From NCBI GenBank assembly GCA_012269805.1, contig JAAXJP010000329.1:1-9317 (forward strand): DNA of 9,317 nt, in the 5' to 3' direction. The notes beneath the pieces were generated by a model that worked only from the letters and a program-made list of their open reading frames with translations, had not been told where the DNA came from and did not search any database. The DNA comes from Rubrivirga sp. (GTDB taxonomy: Bacteria; Bacteroidota; Rhodothermia; Rhodothermales; Rubricoccaceae). Each line of letters starts with the position of its first letter. Within the stretch, counting starts at the first letter, position 1. The translations under genes and the position numbers were made by a program. Positions 6,229 to 9,317 of the stretch are shown here, piece after piece.

Positions 6229-8694
6229 TCAGCCGTCGACCAGCGCGGCCAGCAGGTCGCGGGCCTCAGTCGTCGTGCTGTGGTCGGGCCCGTACTGGGC
6301 CTCCCGGATCGAGAGCGCGGCCCGGACGTGGGGTGTGGCCGCCTCGGTGCGCCCACGGGCCTGGAGGACGCGGCCGAGTTCGATCTGGGTGCTGGCCGTA
6401 AACTCGCTCCCGTCGGGGAACGCCGCGTTGTGGATGGCGAGCGCCTGGCGGACCAGCCGCTCGGCGTCGGCGAGCCGGCCACGACGTCGTGCGATGCTCG
6501 CGAGGTGGGTCAGCACGACGCCGTTGTTGTACGCCTCGGGCCCGAACCGCGCGCGGAAGATGCTGAGGGCCTGGCGATACGCCGACTCCGCCGCGTCGAG
6601 GTCGCCCCGCTCGAGCGACACGCGGGCCCGGTTGGACAGGGTGACGCCGACCGTCGCGTGGTCGGGACCGAAGCGAGCACGCTGCGCAGCGAGGGCCTCG
6701 TCGTAGAGCGCCTCGGCCTCGTCGAGCCGGTCGAGCTGGCGAAGCGCGATCGCCCACTCCGTGAGCGTCGCCGGGATCTCCGGGTGGTCCGGGTTCGAAG
6801 CGCGCGCGTCGGCGACAGTCCGTTCCAAGACCGGGACCGCCTCCGAGGGCTTCCCCTGGTGGACCAGCATCCAGCCGAGGTTGTGGCGGGCCTGCAGGAG
6901 GCGGTCGTCGCCGGGGGGCACGGCCCGCTCCAGCAGCGCGATGGCCTCGCGTTCGAGCGCGAGCGCCGAGTCGGGCAGGCCGTTCCACTCGTGGACCGTC
7001 GCCATCCAGTCCATCGCGCGCCCGAGGTCGGGGTCGTCGGGGGCGAGCGCGGCGCGGCGGAGGGCGAGGGCCTCGGCGGCGGTCTGGGTCGTCCCGTCGT
7101 AATCGCCGAGGCGGTCGAGCGTGAGCGATCGCTCGTAGAGCGACGCCGCCAGCTCGGCTCGGTCGCCAGTCTCCCGTTGGAGGGCGATGGCCTCTCGGAG
7201 GAGCGAGTCGGAGGCCGCGTACAGGCCGAGGTTGCGGAGGCTGACCGCGATCTCCCGCTGGAGCGAGGCGCGGACCTCGGGCTGGTCGGCCAGCTCGGAG
7301 GGGAGGCGGGCGGCGCCGCGGAGCAGGAGCGTCCGGGCCCGGAGCGTGTCGCCCTCGGTCTCCGGGTTGAGCGGGTCCGACGCCGCGAACAGGTCGCGGA
7401 GGAAGTCGGCCGTCTGCTCGGCCCGCTCGGCCTCGGTCCGGGCGTGGTCCCGCTCGACGGCCGCGGCGTGGGCCTGCCACGCGGTCCCGGCCAGCCCGAG
7501 CACGAGCGACACGACGGCGAGCGCCGCGAGGCCGACCCCGACCGGGTGCCGCCGCACGAACGACCTGACGCGGTACCCGACCGTCGGGCGCCGGGCCGCG
7601 ACGGGGACGCGGTCGAGGTGGCGCCCGAGATCCTCGGCGAGCGCGCTCGCCGAGACGTAGCGGCGGGAGGGCTCCTTCGCTAGCGCCGTCCCCACGATCG
7701 TGTCGAGGTCGCCGCGGAGCGCCCGCGCACGGGCGGGCGGGGCGACGGCCGACGGCGCGGGCGGCTCGGTCTCGCACACGGCCCGCACGACGGCCGTCGG
7801 CGCGGCGCCGGGGCCGAGGTCGTGCGGGCGCCGGCCGGCCAACAGCTCGTAGAGGAGCACGCCGAGCGCGTAGACGTCGGTCGCCGTCGTGACGGCCGCC
7901 CCGGTGACCTGCTCGGGCGCGGCGTACGCCGGCGTCATGAGCGCCGCCGTCGCCGTGAGCGTCCCGTCCTCCTCGTCCTCCGAGAGCAGCTTGGCGATGC
8001 CGAAGTCGAGGAGCTTGACGCTCGGCCGGCCGTCGGCGTCCTCGACCACCAGGACGTTCGAGGGCTTGAGGTCGCGGTGGACGACGAGGTTCTGGTGGGC
8101 CACCGCGACCGCCTCGGCGACGTCGCGGAGGAGCCGTACCCGCTGGCGAACGTCGAGGTCGCGCTCGTCGGCGTAGGCCGTGAGCGGGACGCCGCGGACG
8201 AGCTCCATGGCGAAGTACGGCTGGCCGTCCTCGCTGAGGCCGCCGTCGAGGAGGCGGGCGATCCCGGGGTGCTCCAGCCGCGCGAGGATCCGCCGCTCCC
8301 GCCGGAACCGGTCGAGGAGCGCGCGGGGCGCGAGGCCCCGGCCGACCAGCTTGAGCGCGGCCTCCTGCTCAAAGTCGGCGTCGGCGCGGGCGGCGCGGAA
8401 CACGACGCCCATCCCGCCCTCGCCGATCCGCTCCTCGATCCGCCACGGGCCGACGCGGCGCCCGAGGTAGGCGTCGTCGGTGTCAGCGAACAGGTCGGCG
8501 GCGCGGTCGGCGGCCGGCGTCACGAGGAAGCCGCCGGTGTCGTCGTCGGCGGCGAGGAGCGCGGCGACCTCGGCGCGGAGTTCGGGGTCGTCGACGGCGC
8601 GGCCGAGCCACGCGGCGCGCGCGGCGGGGGCCAGCTGGCGTGCGTCGCCCAGGAGCCGGCGGACGGCCTGCCAGCGGTCGGGGTCGGTGATCAT
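6229..8694 (-). CDS. Transmembrane Ser/Thr protein kinase with C-terminal TPR repeats
   Basis: The 821-residue protein opens with the 50-residue W-x3-RRLL...DPELRAEVAALLAA segment usual in these kinases. A complete Hanks-type kinase domain follows: glycine loop GEGGMG (91-96), ATP lysine Lys115 (ALKLV), HRDLKPSN (206-213) with catalytic Asp208, DFG (230-232) and activation segment TPAYAAPE (254-261). After basic RSFVRRHP a single membrane helix spans about 385-406, placing the kinase in the cytoplasm. The rest is periplasmic and helical: a short coiled stretch, FLRDLFAASDP (about 431-441), then about seven TPRs of the 42-residue type (EALALRRAALAPDDPDL, EALAAQRARFGPDHATV). It likely senses a protein or envelope signal and phosphorylates cytoplasmic targets. 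ATG 8694 matches the family start; GTG 8754, which overlaps the sigma-factor stop as GTGA, would add 20 Gly/Pro-rich residues. All catalytic residues are present. Confidence 0.93.
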   Translation of the reverse strand: MITDPDRWQAVRRLLGDARQLAPAARAAWLGRAVDDPELRAEVAALLAADDDTGGFLVTPAADRAADLFADTDDAYLGRRVGPWRIEERIGEGGMGVVFRAARADADFEQEAALKLVGRGLAPRALLDRFRRERRILARLEHPGIARLLDGGLSEDGQPYFAMELVRGVPLTAYADERDLDVRQRVRLLRDVAEAVAVAHQNLVVHRDLKPSNVLVVEDADGRPSVKLLDFGIAKLLSEDEEDGTLTATAALMTPAYAAPEQVTGAAVTTATDVYALGVLLYELLAGRRPHDLGPGAAPTAVVRAVCETEPPAPSAVAPPARARALRGDLDTIVGTALAKEPSRRYVSASALAEDLGRHLDRVPVAARRPTVGYRVRSFVRRHPVGVGLAALAVVSLVLGLAGTAWQAHAAAVERDHARTEAERAEQTADFLRDLFAASDPLNPETEGDTLRARTLLLRGAARLPSELADQPEVRASLQREIAVSLRNLGLYAASDSLLREAIALQRETGDRAELAASLYERSLTLDRLGDYDGTTQTAAEALALRRAALAPDDPDLGRAMDWMATVHEWNGLPDSALALEREAIALLERAVPPGDDRLLQARHNLGWMLVHQGKPSEAVPVLERTVADARASNPDHPEIPATLTEWAIALRQLDRLDEAEALYDEALAAQRARFGPDHATVGVTLSNRARVSLERGDLDAAESAYRQALSIFRARFGPEAYNNGVVLTHLASIARRRGRLADAERLVRQALAIHNAAFPDGSEFTASTQIELGRVLQARGRTEAATPHVRAALSIREAQYGPDHSTTTEARDLLAALVDG

Positions 8695-8750
8695 GAGGGG
8701 CGGGGGGGATGCTCCCCCATACGGATCCCAGTCCCGGACCCCGCCGTCGC

Positions 8751-9314
8751 TCACGCCTCCGCGCGGAGGGCGGCCCGGAGCCAGGCCCGCGCGTCGGCCC
8801 AGTCGCGCGTCACGGTCCGCTCGCTGACGCCGAGGGCCTCAGCCGTCTCGGGCTCCGTGAGGCCGCCGAAAAAGCGGCACTCGACGACGCGCGCCGACCG
8901 CTCGTCGAACTCGGCGAGGCGCTCGAGTGCCTCGTGGACGGCGAGGATCTCCTCGGCCGGATCGTCCCCGAGGTCGGCCCGGTCGAAGTCGACCGTGACG
9001 CGCCGGCCGCCCGAGCGCTTGGCGGCTGTCCGGGCGCGGGCGCGGTCGACGAGGACCTGCCGCATGGCGCGCGAGGCGGCGCCGAAAAAGTGGGCCCGGC
9101 TCGAGGCCGGCACGCGGGCCGAGCTGACGAGCTTGGCGTAGGCCGCGTGGACGAGCTCGGTCGTGTGGATCGTCTGCGGCCCGACGCGGCGGAGCGGGCG
9201 GCGCGCGGCCTCGCGGAGCTCGTCGTAGACGCGGGGCACGAGCCGGTCGACGAGGTCGGGCGCGTCGGCGTGGTCCGACAGGAGTCGGGTGACGGGGCCG
9301 GCGGGGGCGTCCAT
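8751..9314 (-). CDS. ECF-type sigma factor paired with Ser/Thr kinase
   Basis: The 187-residue product has the two sigma domains of an ECF factor of the Sigma70_ECF (PF07638)/TIGR02999-like type, often found beside Ser/Thr kinases. Region 2 covers about 8-95: VTRLL...LVDRLVPRVYDELR, then TTELVHAAYAKLV, then HFFGAASRAMRQVLVDRARAR. Region 4 covers about 128-184, with RVVECRFFGGLTEPETAEALGVSERTVTRDWADARAWLR as a helix-turn-helix for the -35 element. Region 2.2, where most ECFs carry acidic residues for core RNA polymerase, reads HTTELVHAA: Glu53 remains but Thr51-Thr52 and Ala57 replace others. No anti-sigma gene is visible; the next gene downstream is the kinase, and the sigma TGA overlaps a possible kinase GTG. 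This suggests kinase-dependent activation, which is inference. The upstream promoter is outside the window, and the start at 9314 is the first ATG in view. Confidence 0.93.
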   Translation of the reverse strand: MDAPAGPVTRLLSDHADAPDLVDRLVPRVYDELREAARRPLRRVGPQTIHTTELVHAAYAKLVSSARVPASSRAHFFGAASRAMRQVLVDRARARTAAKRSGGRRVTVDFDRADLGDDPAEEILAVHEALERLAEFDERSARVVECRFFGGLTEPETAEALGVSERTVTRDWADARAWLRAALRAEA

Positions 9315-9317
9315 GGG

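Noticed and set aside
6229..8754. Long plus-strand frames (for example 6280-7683 and 7822-9141) opposite the kinase and sigma-factor genes
   Set aside because: They are antisense to two genes with complete motifs, and their translations are repetitive Arg/Glu/Val/Gly without any family pattern.
1..9317. Mobile elements, CRISPR arrays, toxin-antitoxin or phage-defence genes
   Set aside because: No transposase, integrase, regular direct-repeat array, nuclease or defence domain appears in any plausible frame, and base composition looks uniform.

Overview
The window is GC-rich (roughly 70% by eye) bacterial chromosomal DNA with densely packed genes. Three features suggest a Bacteroidota-like or Rhodothermota-like organism: a short carbamoyl-phosphate synthase large subunit without the C-terminal regulatory domain, start codons preceded by C/T-rich tracts instead of Shine-Dalgarno sequences, and an ECF sigma factor overlapping a TPR-bearing Ser/Thr kinase. 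A high-GC marine Rhodothermia member (Rubrivirga/Rubricoccus type) would fit. This placement is inference from gene style, not from a marker gene.

Layout. Positions 1-238 hold the 5' part of a minus-strand gene for a membrane-anchored protein, possibly TonB-like. The divergent gap 239-445 contains a perfect 15-nt dyad (283-297), a possible 19-codon Arg-rich leader peptide (345-404) and a strong intrinsic terminator (404-432) ending 13 nt before carA. The plus-strand cluster 446-5893 follows: carA, a secreted NTF2-like hypothetical protein, a DUF3291 protein, a 72-residue DUF4177-like protein and carB. The first four genes overlap or are 3-11 nt apart; a 66-nt pyrimidine-rich spacer precedes carB. 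A 14-bp stem-loop follows carB. Positions 5931-6228 are non-coding with several more inverted repeats and separate the cluster from a convergent minus-strand pair: an ECF sigma factor (8751-9314) and a membrane Ser/Thr kinase with periplasmic TPRs (6229-8694).

How the genes work together. CarA (glutaminase) and CarB (synthetase) make carbamoyl phosphate for pyrimidine and arginine synthesis. CarB lacks the domain that binds UMP, IMP and ornithine in the E. coli enzyme, so control may lie elsewhere. The terminator and Arg-ending short ORF upstream of carA make transcription attenuation the most interesting testable hypothesis here. The ECF/kinase pair looks like a signalling module in which the kinase senses a periplasmic cue and may activate the sigma factor, which has Thr-Thr in place of acidic residues in region 2.2. 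I found no mobile element, CRISPR array, tRNA or rRNA.
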